Made by a program: the position numbers and the translations under genes. From Rheinheimera pacifica (GTDB taxonomy: Bacteria; Pseudomonadota; Gammaproteobacteria; Enterobacterales; Alteromonadaceae), in the NCBI RefSeq assembly GCF_024809855.1, contig NZ_JANUEM010000009.1:1-64000 (forward strand): 64,000 nt of DNA. Direction: 5' to 3'. The notes under the pieces were generated by a model. That model had not been told where the DNA came from. It saw only the letters and a program-made list of their open reading frames with translations, and did no database searches. This document shows, one piece after another, positions 50,519 to 58,565 of the stretch (within the stretch, counting starts at the first letter, position 1; the number at the start of each line of letters is the position of its first letter).

Positions 50519-51169
50519 GTGGTTGGTTACATTTTGAAGGTAAGTACGAGAATAAAAAATGCAGAGGCTGGCCCGTTGCAGTTGATGAAAAAACTCCAGC
50601 GTTACGCAATTTATTGTAGCCGGCAGCAACATGAAGCTGAGGATCTATTGCAGGATGCGCTGCTTGAAGCTGTCAGGCAAGGACGGGCAGAGCTGAGCCT
50701 GGCGGCGAACCTGCGCTGGCTGCGTGGTGTTATTCGCCATTTGGCACTGGAGCGTGCCCGCAGTGCCGTGCGTAGCCGCCAGCGTGATTCCGGTTATTAT
50801 CAGTTGATGCCGCAGCAAGCGGCAGAACCTATTCCGCCAGACACCCGTTGGTTACAGATTCTTTCCGCCGGGCAACAGTTGGTGGCACGCTTAATTATGG
50901 CGGGGCATAACCGACAGGAAATCTGTTACCTTCTTGGGTTATCTGATGTGGCGTTGAGGCAACGGCTTAGCGCGCTACGAAAACAGCTGCAATACCGGCA
51001 GCATAATCCGCAAGAGTTTTGTATGCTGAAGTTACCTTTGCCGTATGGGCAAATTCGCCAGCGGCTACTGCCGTTGCTGGCGCAGACAGGGAAACTGGGC
51101 TGCCACGATCCTGACGGGCATTTATTTATTATTTCACACCTCACAAAAAACAATTCGGCGGCAACTTAG
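50519..51169 (+). CDS. ECF-like sigma-70 family RNA polymerase sigma factor
   Basis: Up to 216 residues. Region 2 is LQRYAIYCSRQQHEAEDLLQDALLEAV, followed by NLRWLRGVIRHLALERARSAVRSRQRD. Region 4 is the helix-turn-helix GHNRQEICYLLGLSDVALRQRLSALRKQL (about residues 128-156). The start is uncertain: GTG 50519, TTG 50534 or ATG 50585 are in frame and none has a strong ribosome site; the last would cut into the first sigma helix. A C-terminal extension of about 55 residues beyond region 4 (including GCHDPDGHLFIISH) has no assigned role. A VOC-fold gene follows 38 bases on. No anti-sigma factor is adjacent. Confidence 0.83.
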   Translation: MVGYILKVSTRIKNAEAGPLQLMKKLQRYAIYCSRQQHEAEDLLQDALLEAVRQGRAELSLAANLRWLRGVIRHLALERARSAVRSRQRDSGYYQLMPQQAAEPIPPDTRWLQILSAGQQLVARLIMAGHNRQEICYLLGLSDVALRQRLSALRKQLQYRQHNPQEFCMLKLPLPYGQIRQRLLPLLAQTGKLGCHDPDGHLFIISHLTKNNSAAT

Positions 51170-51207
51170 TGTCGGGCAGTTCGCCTTTATAGGTAAGGAA
51201 ACAACAA

Positions 51208-51573
51208 ATGAAAACATTGCGCATAGGTACCATCGTTTATTATGTGTCTGACATTGGCCGTACAGAAGCTTTTTACCGCGACACTATTGGGCTGCAGGTA
51301 GAGCGGATGGAGGCCGACGACAAAGGGGAACCCTGGTTGCATGCTTCTATTCCGGGAAATGTTGATTTGGTCTTTTTTAAAGGTGAAGTGAAAATTGGAT
51401 CTTCGCCGGTTATCGTGTTTGAACTGACTGAAGATATTGAGCAGGTGGTTAGTAATCTGGCGGAAGCCGGGGTAACTATCGTCACGCCTGTTAGCCATGC
51501 TCCGGGTGGCTTATCAGCAGATTTCCTTGACCCGGACGGTTATATTTTGTCCGTTTATCAGCAAAGCGTTTGA
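51208..51573 (+). CDS. VOC family protein (glyoxalase/dioxygenase fold)
   Basis: 121 residues. Paired beta-alpha-beta-beta-beta modules are seen: GTIVYYVSDIGRTEAFYRDTIGLQVERME, then SSPVIVFELTEDIEQVVSNLAEAGVTIVTPV and the end DFLDPDGYILSVYQQ. The DPDGYIL motif with a preceding Asp/Gly is typical of small VOC proteins. These bind metal and can act in resistance or dioxygenation; the usual Glu at the end of the last strand is not obvious, so catalysis is unsure. It sits behind the sigma factor gene and is probably cotranscribed. The hairpin at 51585-51609 follows. Confidence 0.87.
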   Translation: MKTLRIGTIVYYVSDIGRTEAFYRDTIGLQVERMEADDKGEPWLHASIPGNVDLVFFKGEVKIGSSPVIVFELTEDIEQVVSNLAEAGVTIVTPVSHAPGGLSADFLDPDGYILSVYQQSV

Positions 51574-51584
51574 TAAAGACGGGC

Positions 51585-51609
51585 GGCAGCCGTATCTGAC
51601 GCGGCTGCC
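51585..51609. terminator. Hairpin between the convergent VOC and aldose epimerase genes
   Basis: GGCAGCCG and CGGCTGCC form a perfect 8-bp stem with a 9-base loop, 11 bases after the VOC stop. No clear T-run follows on either strand, so it is a weak terminator candidate. Confidence 0.4.
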
Positions 51610-51668
51610 ACTTCGGCACTTAAGGTATGGCTTTAAAATTTGGCAATTTGCTTAAGGTTTTGTCTGTA

Positions 51669-52601
51669 CTAAGTGTTTCTTTCCAACTGATAACATATAT
51701 GCGCCAAAAACGGTTGTTCTGGCCCGGTTAAACGCAGTGGGAACTGGCTGTGGTTTGGGGCGTCGGGATAGAACTGCGGCTCCAGGCAAATACCCTGACG
51801 TGGGGTAAAAGGCACGGCCAGATAATCACCGCTATAAACCTGCAGGCCGGGGTAGTCTGAGCTTACCAGTAACCTGAGCTGTTGATCCGGGCTGGTTAGT
51901 ATCGCTGCGGGGTGCTGCATATTGGTGTTAACTACCAAATTGTGATCAAGCAGTACTGTGCCGATGGTTTTGCAGTGGCGAAAATCCAGTGCGGTTTCGT
52001 CTACTGACAGTAGCGCACCGGTGGGAATTTTATCATTGTCGGTCGGGGTATATTGCTCGGCGTTAAGCCATAGCTGATGCCGGTTTACCGGCTCGGCTAT
52101 GCCAGACAAATTAAAGTATGGGTGCAGGGTTGGCCCGGCCAGCGTTAACTGCGCTGACTGCGCTTCAAGCGTAATATCCAGCGAACCGTCTGCATTTAGC
52201 TGATAGGTTACAGTAAACTGCAGTGGGCCGGGGTAACCGCCCTGGCCATCCTGCACCGTGCAGCCTAGTACCAGCAAAGAGGGGTGATGCTGCAGGCAAT
52301 GCCACGTCAGGCGGTGCAAGCCAATACTGCCGCCATGCAGGTGATGGCGGCCTTCATTTTGCTGTAACTGATAACGCTGTTCGCCAAGTGGTAATACGCC
52401 GCCGCCAATACGGTTGGCATAGGGGCCGACCGCAGCACCAAGATAGCAGTTATCCTGCAGGTACTGTCGGGTGTTTGTGTAGCCGAGGATTATCTCACGC
52501 TGGCTGTTACCCAAACGCACTAGCCAGCTTTGCATGCTGGCACCATGCTCCAGTATCGTCAGGCGGTCGCCTGCCGGGTTGGTTAAGGTAAATTGGCGCA
52601 T
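51669..52601 (-). CDS. galM: Aldose 1-epimerase (mutarotase)
   Basis: 310 residues without a signal peptide. The galactose-mutarotase beta sandwich shows GAAVGPYANRIGGG (about residues 56-69), EGRHHLHGGSIGLHR with the first active His, LHPYFNLSG with the second His (about 161-169), and the catalytic Glu in GICLEPQFYPDAPNHSQFP. It speeds alpha/beta anomer exchange of aldoses. In this xylose-rich setting it may serve xylose or glucose as well as galactose. It is downstream of no obvious partner; the gamma-glutamyltransferase gene lies 102 bases further on the same direction's downstream side. Confidence 0.93.
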   Translation of the reverse strand: MRQFTLTNPAGDRLTILEHGASMQSWLVRLGNSQREIILGYTNTRQYLQDNCYLGAAVGPYANRIGGGVLPLGEQRYQLQQNEGRHHLHGGSIGLHRLTWHCLQHHPSLLVLGCTVQDGQGGYPGPLQFTVTYQLNADGSLDITLEAQSAQLTLAGPTLHPYFNLSGIAEPVNRHQLWLNAEQYTPTDNDKIPTGALLSVDETALDFRHCKTIGTVLLDHNLVVNTNMQHPAAILTSPDQQLRLLVSSDYPGLQVYSGDYLAVPFTPRQGICLEPQFYPDAPNHSQFPLRLTGPEQPFLAHICYQLERNT

Positions 52602-52703
52602 AGGCTTAGTTACTCTGGTAAATAACTCAGCCTAACCTTGTCGGCGCAGCGGCAGTATTGCGTTAGCTGCCGCTGCTATTACGGAATTTGCCAGCCGCAA
52701 TGC

Positions 52704-54443
52704 TTAATGAGCCGCGGCTATGCCGTCTCGTCTGGAATCAGAGCCTGCAACATAGCCTTTGTCTAATTTCATCACAGCCTGACCACCACCGAATACTAAG
52801 CCTGTGTTATTGCCATGAAAAAAACCTTGTGCTGTTGCCATAATGGGATTTTGTGGTGCATGCCCCATCAAATACAGCTTATCGACGGTGCTTTGCGGGA
52901 TTGCTTGTTCAAAACTGACATTATTGTCTTCCCAGTGCCGAAATCGCGGTGCATCAATGGCTTGTTGTACATTCATATCAAACAGCACCATGTTAAGCAG
53001 CACTTGGACATGTGCTTGCGGCTGTTGCGGACCACCGACAATGCCGTAACTTAACCAGGGTTGTTGCTTACCCTGGGCATCTGCTTTGGTGACAAAACCC
53101 GGAATGATGGTATGAAATGGGCGTTTGCCCGGTGCCACGGTATTTGCTCTGTTTGGTTGTATTGATAGTCCTACCCCGCGGTTTTGCAGTGCAAACCCGG
53201 TGCCTGGCACTACAATGCCTGAGCCGAAAGGTCCCGCTAAGCTGTTAATAAAAGATACCATGTTGCCATCTTTATCCGCGACGCTTAAATAGGTGGTATC
53301 GCTGGTCGTTAGCGAAGGTTCAGGGGCCGCGTGCGCCATCGCTTTGCTGGCATTGATGAGTGCGCGCCGCTTGCTTATTACCTGATCTGACAATAATTGC
53401 TCTGGTTTTATCTGCATAAAGGCCGGATCGCCGACAAAGTGCTCCAGGTCAGCATACGCTAATTTTTTTGCTTCAATTAAATGATGCAGATAATCAGCAG
53501 AATTGTGCTGCATGGCGGCTAAATCATAAGGCTCTAATATCTTTAGCATTTCTAAAGCCGCAATACCCTGGCCATTGGGTGGTAATTCCCACAAGCGATA
53601 CTCTTTGAACGAAACAGACATCGGCTCTACCCACGTCGCACTATAGTTCGCAAAATCGCTTTGCGTTAAAAAACCACCCAACTCCTGCACTCTTGCTGCA
53701 ATTTTTTCTCCCAGTTCACCGCCGTACAGCACCTGTGGGCCGTGTTTTGCAATAAGCTTTAGCGTGTTGGCATAATCCGGGTTATAAAACCATTCACCTG
53801 CCTTTGGTGTTCGGGTCTGATCAATTAAAAAGGTTGAACGGGAACCTGGGTCCCAATTGATATTGCTTTCAAATAGCCCCCATTCAATCGCTGTGGCTTC
53901 CGATACCGGAAAACCTTGTTCCGCCAATTCAATAGCCGGGGCCATTGCTTGCGCCAAAGTAAGTGTGCCATGCGCCTCTAACAGTTTCGCCCAGCCTGAT
54001 AGTGCGCCTGGCAGTGTAATAGATTGCGGGCCACTATCCGGCACCCGCCTGCGGTCTTTCATTTTGTCGAATGTCATCAAAGCACCTGCATGACCGCTGC
54101 CATTAATACCAACCAGCCGCTGCTCTTGCTCCAGCCACACCATAGCAAACATGTCACCGCCAATGCCGGTCATATAGGGTTCGACCACACTAAGCACCGC
54201 AGCTGCAGTGATTGCTGCATCAATTGCATTGCCGCCATTTTTCAGCACTGTTAAACCAGCCTGACTGGCTAAGGGTTGACTGGTTGCTACTACGCCATTG
54301 GGGGCATACACAGCCTTTTCCCGGAACTGCTCGACTGGCGAGCCAAGCCCTGCCCGAAATGAAAAACCAGCCACTACGGCAGATATCGCCACCAGCATAA
54401 TTATCGCCAGCGTCCACAGTAAAAACCGTTTGATCCCGCGCAT
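52704..54443 (-). CDS. ggt: Gamma-glutamyltransferase
   Basis: 579 residues, exported through an N-terminal hydrophobic segment (residues 8-28). The Ntn-hydrolase precursor should cleave before the Thr in SLTTSDTTYLSVADKDGNMVSF (about residue 390), giving large and small subunits. Large-subunit motifs include VVATSQPLASQAGLTVLKNGGNAIDAAIT and GIGGDMFAMVW. The small subunit has NSLAGPFGSGIVVPGTGFALQNRG. It transfers or hydrolyses gamma-glutamyl groups of glutathione and related compounds in the periplasm. It is divergent from an AraC-family regulator, which may control it. Confidence 0.94.
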   Translation of the reverse strand: MRGIKRFLLWTLAIIMLVAISAVVAGFSFRAGLGSPVEQFREKAVYAPNGVVATSQPLASQAGLTVLKNGGNAIDAAITAAAVLSVVEPYMTGIGGDMFAMVWLEQEQRLVGINGSGHAGALMTFDKMKDRRRVPDSGPQSITLPGALSGWAKLLEAHGTLTLAQAMAPAIELAEQGFPVSEATAIEWGLFESNINWDPGSRSTFLIDQTRTPKAGEWFYNPDYANTLKLIAKHGPQVLYGGELGEKIAARVQELGGFLTQSDFANYSATWVEPMSVSFKEYRLWELPPNGQGIAALEMLKILEPYDLAAMQHNSADYLHHLIEAKKLAYADLEHFVGDPAFMQIKPEQLLSDQVISKRRALINASKAMAHAAPEPSLTTSDTTYLSVADKDGNMVSFINSLAGPFGSGIVVPGTGFALQNRGVGLSIQPNRANTVAPGKRPFHTIIPGFVTKADAQGKQQPWLSYGIVGGPQQPQAHVQVLLNMVLFDMNVQQAIDAPRFRHWEDNNVSFEQAIPQSTVDKLYLMGHAPQNPIMATAQGFFHGNNTGLVFGGGQAVMKLDKGYVAGSDSRRDGIAAAH

Positions 54444-54704
54444 ATTATTTTATCTTCCTCTACGTTTAACCACAGTCAAATTTCTAATGTTTATTGCTTG
54501 TCGGCGTGATAAGCCGAAGACGATTTGGTGAAATCAATGCGATTTTTAGTCACAAAATACAACCCAATGAATGTTCCGGGCTATAGTAGCCCGGCCAGCC
54601 AGTGCATTATTGAACGATATTGCGATTGCATGCACAAAGTCAGGTAAAGTATTGAAAAAGCCTGGGCTTGGCTTGAAGTGGGTAAATGCAGGAGTATCGC
54701 AAGG

Positions 54705-55526
54705 ATGGATAAAAACCACAGTCTGGTAAAAAGTTGGGTAAAAAGAGCTGCTGGCGAGACAGAACGCATCGAGGCGTGTTTTAGCGGGCTGGCTTATGCG
54801 CCACATAGCCATGACACTTACACCTTGGCTTTAACAACGCTTGGTGTGCAAAGCTTTAATTATCGTGGTGAACTACGCCACTCCCTTCCCGGTGAGGTGG
54901 TGATATTGCACCCTGACGAGACCCACGATGGCCAGGCTGGAACCGACAGCCCATTTGCTTATCGGGCGATAACCATTAACCCTGTCGACGTGCAAAATGT
55001 TCTGCAAGGCGCCAGTTTGCCTTTTTTGCAAGGTGGCGTGACGAGAGATCCCCACTTTATCCGAATTGCCACCCGGCTGTTAGCAGAATTCAACCGCCCG
55101 CTGGAAACATTAGAGCAGGAGGATCTCATTTATGCTTTTGCCAGCTGTTTACAGCGCGCCACGTCTAACAGTATTAAACATACTCAGGCAAACTACTTTG
55201 CTATGAAACAAGTACGTGAATACATTGACGATGTAATAACCGTTGCTTCCTCTACGCCAATCGACATCACTCTGGATGAGCTGGCTGCTATTTCACAATA
55301 TAGTAAGTGGCAAGTAGCTCGCGATTTTAGATCCCTCTATGGCACAACGCCTTACCGTTACGTAATACTAAAGCGATTACAAAAAGCAAAAGCCTTAATT
55401 GAGCATGGCTTGCCATTGGTGCAAGTCGCCTGTAACAGTGGCTTTGCTGATCAAAGCCATCTGACACGACATTTTAAAAAGTGCTTTGGTACAACGCCGA
55501 AAGTGTGGGCAAATCTAAATCAATGA
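54705..55526 (+). CDS. AraC family transcriptional regulator
   Basis: 273 residues from ATG 54705, preceded by GCAGGAG at about 11 bases; a GTG at 54678 is in frame. The N-terminal cupin sensor (about residues 1-150) has YAPHSHDTYTLALTTLGVQSFNYRGELRHSLPGEVVILHPDETHDG. The two HTH motifs are ITLDELAAISQYSKWQVARDFRSLYGTTPYRYVILKRLQKA and LVQVACNSGFADQSHLTRHFKKCFGTTPKVW. It is divergent from ggt (about 260 bases) and convergent with the MFS gene. The ligand is unknown; amino acid or peptide signals are plausible given the neighbour. Confidence 0.9.
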   Translation: MDKNHSLVKSWVKRAAGETERIEACFSGLAYAPHSHDTYTLALTTLGVQSFNYRGELRHSLPGEVVILHPDETHDGQAGTDSPFAYRAITINPVDVQNVLQGASLPFLQGGVTRDPHFIRIATRLLAEFNRPLETLEQEDLIYAFASCLQRATSNSIKHTQANYFAMKQVREYIDDVITVASSTPIDITLDELAAISQYSKWQVARDFRSLYGTTPYRYVILKRLQKAKALIEHGLPLVQVACNSGFADQSHLTRHFKKCFGTTPKVWANLNQ

Positions 55527-55600
55527 TATTCGGCATTGTTAAAGCAGCAGCCACAAGTGCTGCTGTAACAAAAGTTGCCATTGCATCTGGTGCTTCCACC

Positions 55601-57028
55601 TTAACCCTGCATATCTTCCAGCTCGGTGCCTTTGGTTTCATGCACCATTTTCGCGACAAAGATTACTGATATCAGCGCGCCCAGCGTGTATAAACCATAA
55701 GCTCCGGCTAAGCCTATGCCGCTTAGCAACAGCGGGAATGTCATAGTGATAAGGAAGTTACTGCTCCACTGTGCCAGGCCGCTAACCGCCAGGCCTGAGC
55801 CGCGAATTTGATTAGGGAACATCTCGCCCAGCATTACCCACATGACCGGGCCCCAGGACATATTAAAGAAAAACACATAAGCATTGGCACTAATTAGCGC
55901 CACTATACCCCAGTCGCCCAGCAGCAGGCGGCCATTGGTGTCCTGATCGGCATTGGCAAAAGCCAGTACCATCAAAGCCAGCGTAATGGCCATGCCAACA
56001 GAGCCCCATTTCAGCAGTGGCTTGCGGCCAATTTTATCAATTACCAGCAGCGTAATCACACAGGCAGCAATACTCAGGCCGCCGCTTATCACATTAATTA
56101 GCAGCGCGTCTGATTCGGAAAAGCCCACTGCCTGCCACAGCACCGCGCCGTAATAAAACACCACATTAATACCCACTAACTGCTGAAACGTAGCCAGGCC
56201 AATACCAACCCAGACAATACGACGCAATTTGCCGCTTTGCTTGTCTATTAAATCGCGCAGCTGTGGTTGATTATTGCCTTCCAGCGATTGCTGAATTTCG
56301 GTTAATTTGCGTGTTGCTGCCGTGTCGCCATACAGCCGCGTTAACACCGTGTTCGCCAGTGCTGTTTTGCCTTTTAGCACCAGAAAACGCGGGCTTTCCG
56401 GTATAAACAACAGCATCAGTAAAAACAGCACTGCCGGAATCAGCTCCATCCAGAACATCCAGCGCCAGGCGGCAAAATCCAGCCACAGCATAGCGGTAGA
56501 AGCACCGGCGAATTTTGCCAGTAAGTAGTTGCTGATAAAGGCCATAAACAGGCCAAAGATAATGGCAATTTGCTGCACTGTGGTGAGCATGCCGCGATAA
56601 CGCGCCGGTGCCACTTCAGAGATATAAGCCGGAGCCATTACCGACGCGGCCCCTACCGCCAAACCGCCGAGAATACGGTAAAACACAAACTCCAGTGAGC
56701 TGTCTGCCACGCCTGAGCCCCAGGCGCTGATAACAAAAAACACGGCCGCAACCTGCAGTAAGGTACGCCTGCCGCTAATGTCGGCTAACCGGCCGGCAAA
56801 AAAAGCGCCAACGGCACAGCCCAGCAGCATGCTGGCTACGTTAAATCCGGTACCGGCACTTTGTGAATTAAACGCCTGCTGCAGGCCATCCACGGTGCCG
56901 TTAATTACACCGCTGTCATAGCCAAATAAAAAGCCACCTAAGGTGGCAACTATAGTAATAAATAAAATAAAGCCGCGGTTATCGGCCTCTGTCGCAGTGA
57001 GCGCTGTGTTTACTGAGTTAGGCTGCAA
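55601..57028 (-). CDS. MFS sugar porter, XylE-like (probable D-xylose:H+ symporter)
   Basis: 475 residues with 12 membrane segments. The sugar-porter signatures are GGFLFGYDSGVINGTVDGLQQAF near the start, GRLADISGRRTLL, RILGGLAVGAASVMAPAYISEVAPARYRG (about residues 113-141), PESPRFLVLKG, and QQLVGINVVFYYG in helix 7. The last, with its QQxxGxN pattern, contacts the sugar in XylE. It is divergent from the GH8 gene, sharing a region with a candidate XylR element, so D-xylose uptake fits. Arabinose or glucose cannot be ruled out from sequence alone. Confidence 0.92.
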   Translation of the reverse strand: MQPNSVNTALTATEADNRGFILFITIVATLGGFLFGYDSGVINGTVDGLQQAFNSQSAGTGFNVASMLLGCAVGAFFAGRLADISGRRTLLQVAAVFFVISAWGSGVADSSLEFVFYRILGGLAVGAASVMAPAYISEVAPARYRGMLTTVQQIAIIFGLFMAFISNYLLAKFAGASTAMLWLDFAAWRWMFWMELIPAVLFLLMLLFIPESPRFLVLKGKTALANTVLTRLYGDTAATRKLTEIQQSLEGNNQPQLRDLIDKQSGKLRRIVWVGIGLATFQQLVGINVVFYYGAVLWQAVGFSESDALLINVISGGLSIAACVITLLVIDKIGRKPLLKWGSVGMAITLALMVLAFANADQDTNGRLLLGDWGIVALISANAYVFFFNMSWGPVMWVMLGEMFPNQIRGSGLAVSGLAQWSSNFLITMTFPLLLSGIGLAGAYGLYTLGALISVIFVAKMVHETKGTELEDMQG

Positions 57029-57104
57029 AATAGTGACCCCTGTTATTGTAGTTATCTTTATGCAGCATAAAGTTTAATCGGTACTTAAGCAGCGTGCTTG
57101 TTAA

Positions 57105-57116
57105 AAAACATAATTC
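57105..57116. promoter_or_regulatory. Candidate XylR site 3 (divergent XylE-like/GH8 region)
   Basis: AAAACATAATTC, identical over 12 bases to the element between xylR and xylB. It lies 77 bases before the XylE-like start on one side and 83 bases before GH8 on the other. Confidence 0.52.
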
Positions 57117-57198
57117 TTTCAGTACATTTCGTTAATCCGCCAGGCGGCCTTGCATTGTATGGTAAGGTCAGATTGTCATTATAAAAGTAGCAATACCC

Positions 57199-58536
57199 AT
57201 GATGTCAGCACCTAAATTTTTGCTGTTATACAAACCGGCACTACTGGTTTGCAGCCTTTGCCTGATAGCTCTGTTAGCAGCCTGTACGGCTAACCGGCAA
57301 ACAGCAACTATAGTGCCCGGGCAGGCAAAGCAGGGCAGTGCTGTTAGTGGCCGTTACGCTAACTTATTTGCTCAGCAGGGCTACAGTCAGCAGGCCATTA
57401 ACGCCAAAATCAGCCAGGCTTTTAACCAGCTGTTTTATGGCACACCAGATACCCAGGCCGTGTACTTTGCTGATGGCAGTAACGGGCATGGCACCAAGGC
57501 ATATATTGCAGACATTAATAATAATGATGTGCGCTCTGAGGGTATGTCGTACGGCATGATGATCGCCGTGCAGCTGAATAAACAGGCTGAATTTAATGCG
57601 CTGTGGAACTGGGCTGTCAGTCATATGCACCATAGCGACCCGGCGCACCCGGCTTATGGCTACTTTGCCTGGTCTGTAGGTACCAACGGTGTGGCGCTGG
57701 ATGAAATGCCCGCGCCTGATGGCGAAGAATATTTTGCTACAGCGCTATATTTTGCCTCGGTACGCTGGGGCGACGGGGCTGGCATATATCAGTACAAGGC
57801 CAAAGCCGACGAATTGCTGCAGCATATGCGCCACCGCAACATTATTACCGGCCAGACCTTACGTGGCAGCCAAACCGGCACCAATTTGTTTCATCCTGAA
57901 TATGCCATGGTGCGCTTTACACCCGATTTAGCCAATGCCGACCATACCGATGCCTCTTACCACTTACCGGCTTTTTATGAAGTGTGGGCCAGAATGGGGC
58001 CAGAAGCCGACCGGGCATTCTGGCAACAGGCCGCCCGGGTTAGCCGTGATTATTTTAGCAAGGCTGCGCACCCAAAAACCGGCCTGACACCGGATTACGG
58101 CAACTTTGACGGCAGCCCATGGGCGGCGTCATGGCGGCCCGAGTCGGCCGATTTTCGCTTTGATGCCTGGCGCACGGCAATGAACTGGTCATTTGACTGG
58201 AGCTGGTGGCGCAAAGATGCCAGAGCAGTAGAACTAAGCAACCGGCTGCAGGCGTTTTTTATCAGTGAAGGGCTAAGCAACTACAGCAGCCAATACAGCC
58301 TGGACGGCAAAAAGCTGGATAACACGCAGCAAAGTGGTTTAGTGGCAATGAATGCCGTAGCCAGCCTGGCCGCTACAGGGCCCGATGCCGGTAAATTTGT
58401 GCAGGCTTTATGGCAGCTGCCCGTACCGGAAGGCCACTACCGTTACTATGACGGCATGTTGTATATGCTGGCATTGTTGCACGTAAGCGGGCAATTTCAG
58501 GCCTGGTTGCCTGCAGCAACAGATAAAACAGAATAA
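57199..58536 (+). CDS. GH8 reducing-end xylose-releasing exo-oligoxylanase-like lipoprotein
   Basis: 445 residues with a lipobox (LLAAC, Cys29). The GH8 (alpha/alpha)6 barrel has the proton-donor Glu114 in DVRSEGMSYGMMIAVQLNK, followed by HPAYGYFAWSVGTNGVALDEMPAPDGEEYFATALYFAS (Asp base region), and the late NFDGSPWAASWRPESADFRFDAWRTAMNWSFDWSWW. The EGMSYGM and FRFDAWR blocks match the Rex enzymes, which release xylose from reducing ends of xylo-oligosaccharides. It leads an operon with a GPH transporter, GH43 and GH3 genes. It is anchored in the periplasm, giving shorter oligomers for import. Confidence 0.91.
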   Translation: MMSAPKFLLLYKPALLVCSLCLIALLAACTANRQTATIVPGQAKQGSAVSGRYANLFAQQGYSQQAINAKISQAFNQLFYGTPDTQAVYFADGSNGHGTKAYIADINNNDVRSEGMSYGMMIAVQLNKQAEFNALWNWAVSHMHHSDPAHPAYGYFAWSVGTNGVALDEMPAPDGEEYFATALYFASVRWGDGAGIYQYKAKADELLQHMRHRNIITGQTLRGSQTGTNLFHPEYAMVRFTPDLANADHTDASYHLPAFYEVWARMGPEADRAFWQQAARVSRDYFSKAAHPKTGLTPDYGNFDGSPWAASWRPESADFRFDAWRTAMNWSFDWSWWRKDARAVELSNRLQAFFISEGLSNYSSQYSLDGKKLDNTQQSGLVAMNAVASLAATGPDAGKFVQALWQLPVPEGHYRYYDGMLYMLALLHVSGQFQAWLPAATDKTE

Positions 58537-58565
58537 AAACAACGATAATCAACAGGCAGGCAAAG

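Noticed and set aside
55542-55567. AGCAGCA/TGCTGCT stem after the AraC gene as a terminator
   Set aside because: The stem is short, has no T-run on either strand and lies close to the end of the convergent transporter gene; it could be chance.
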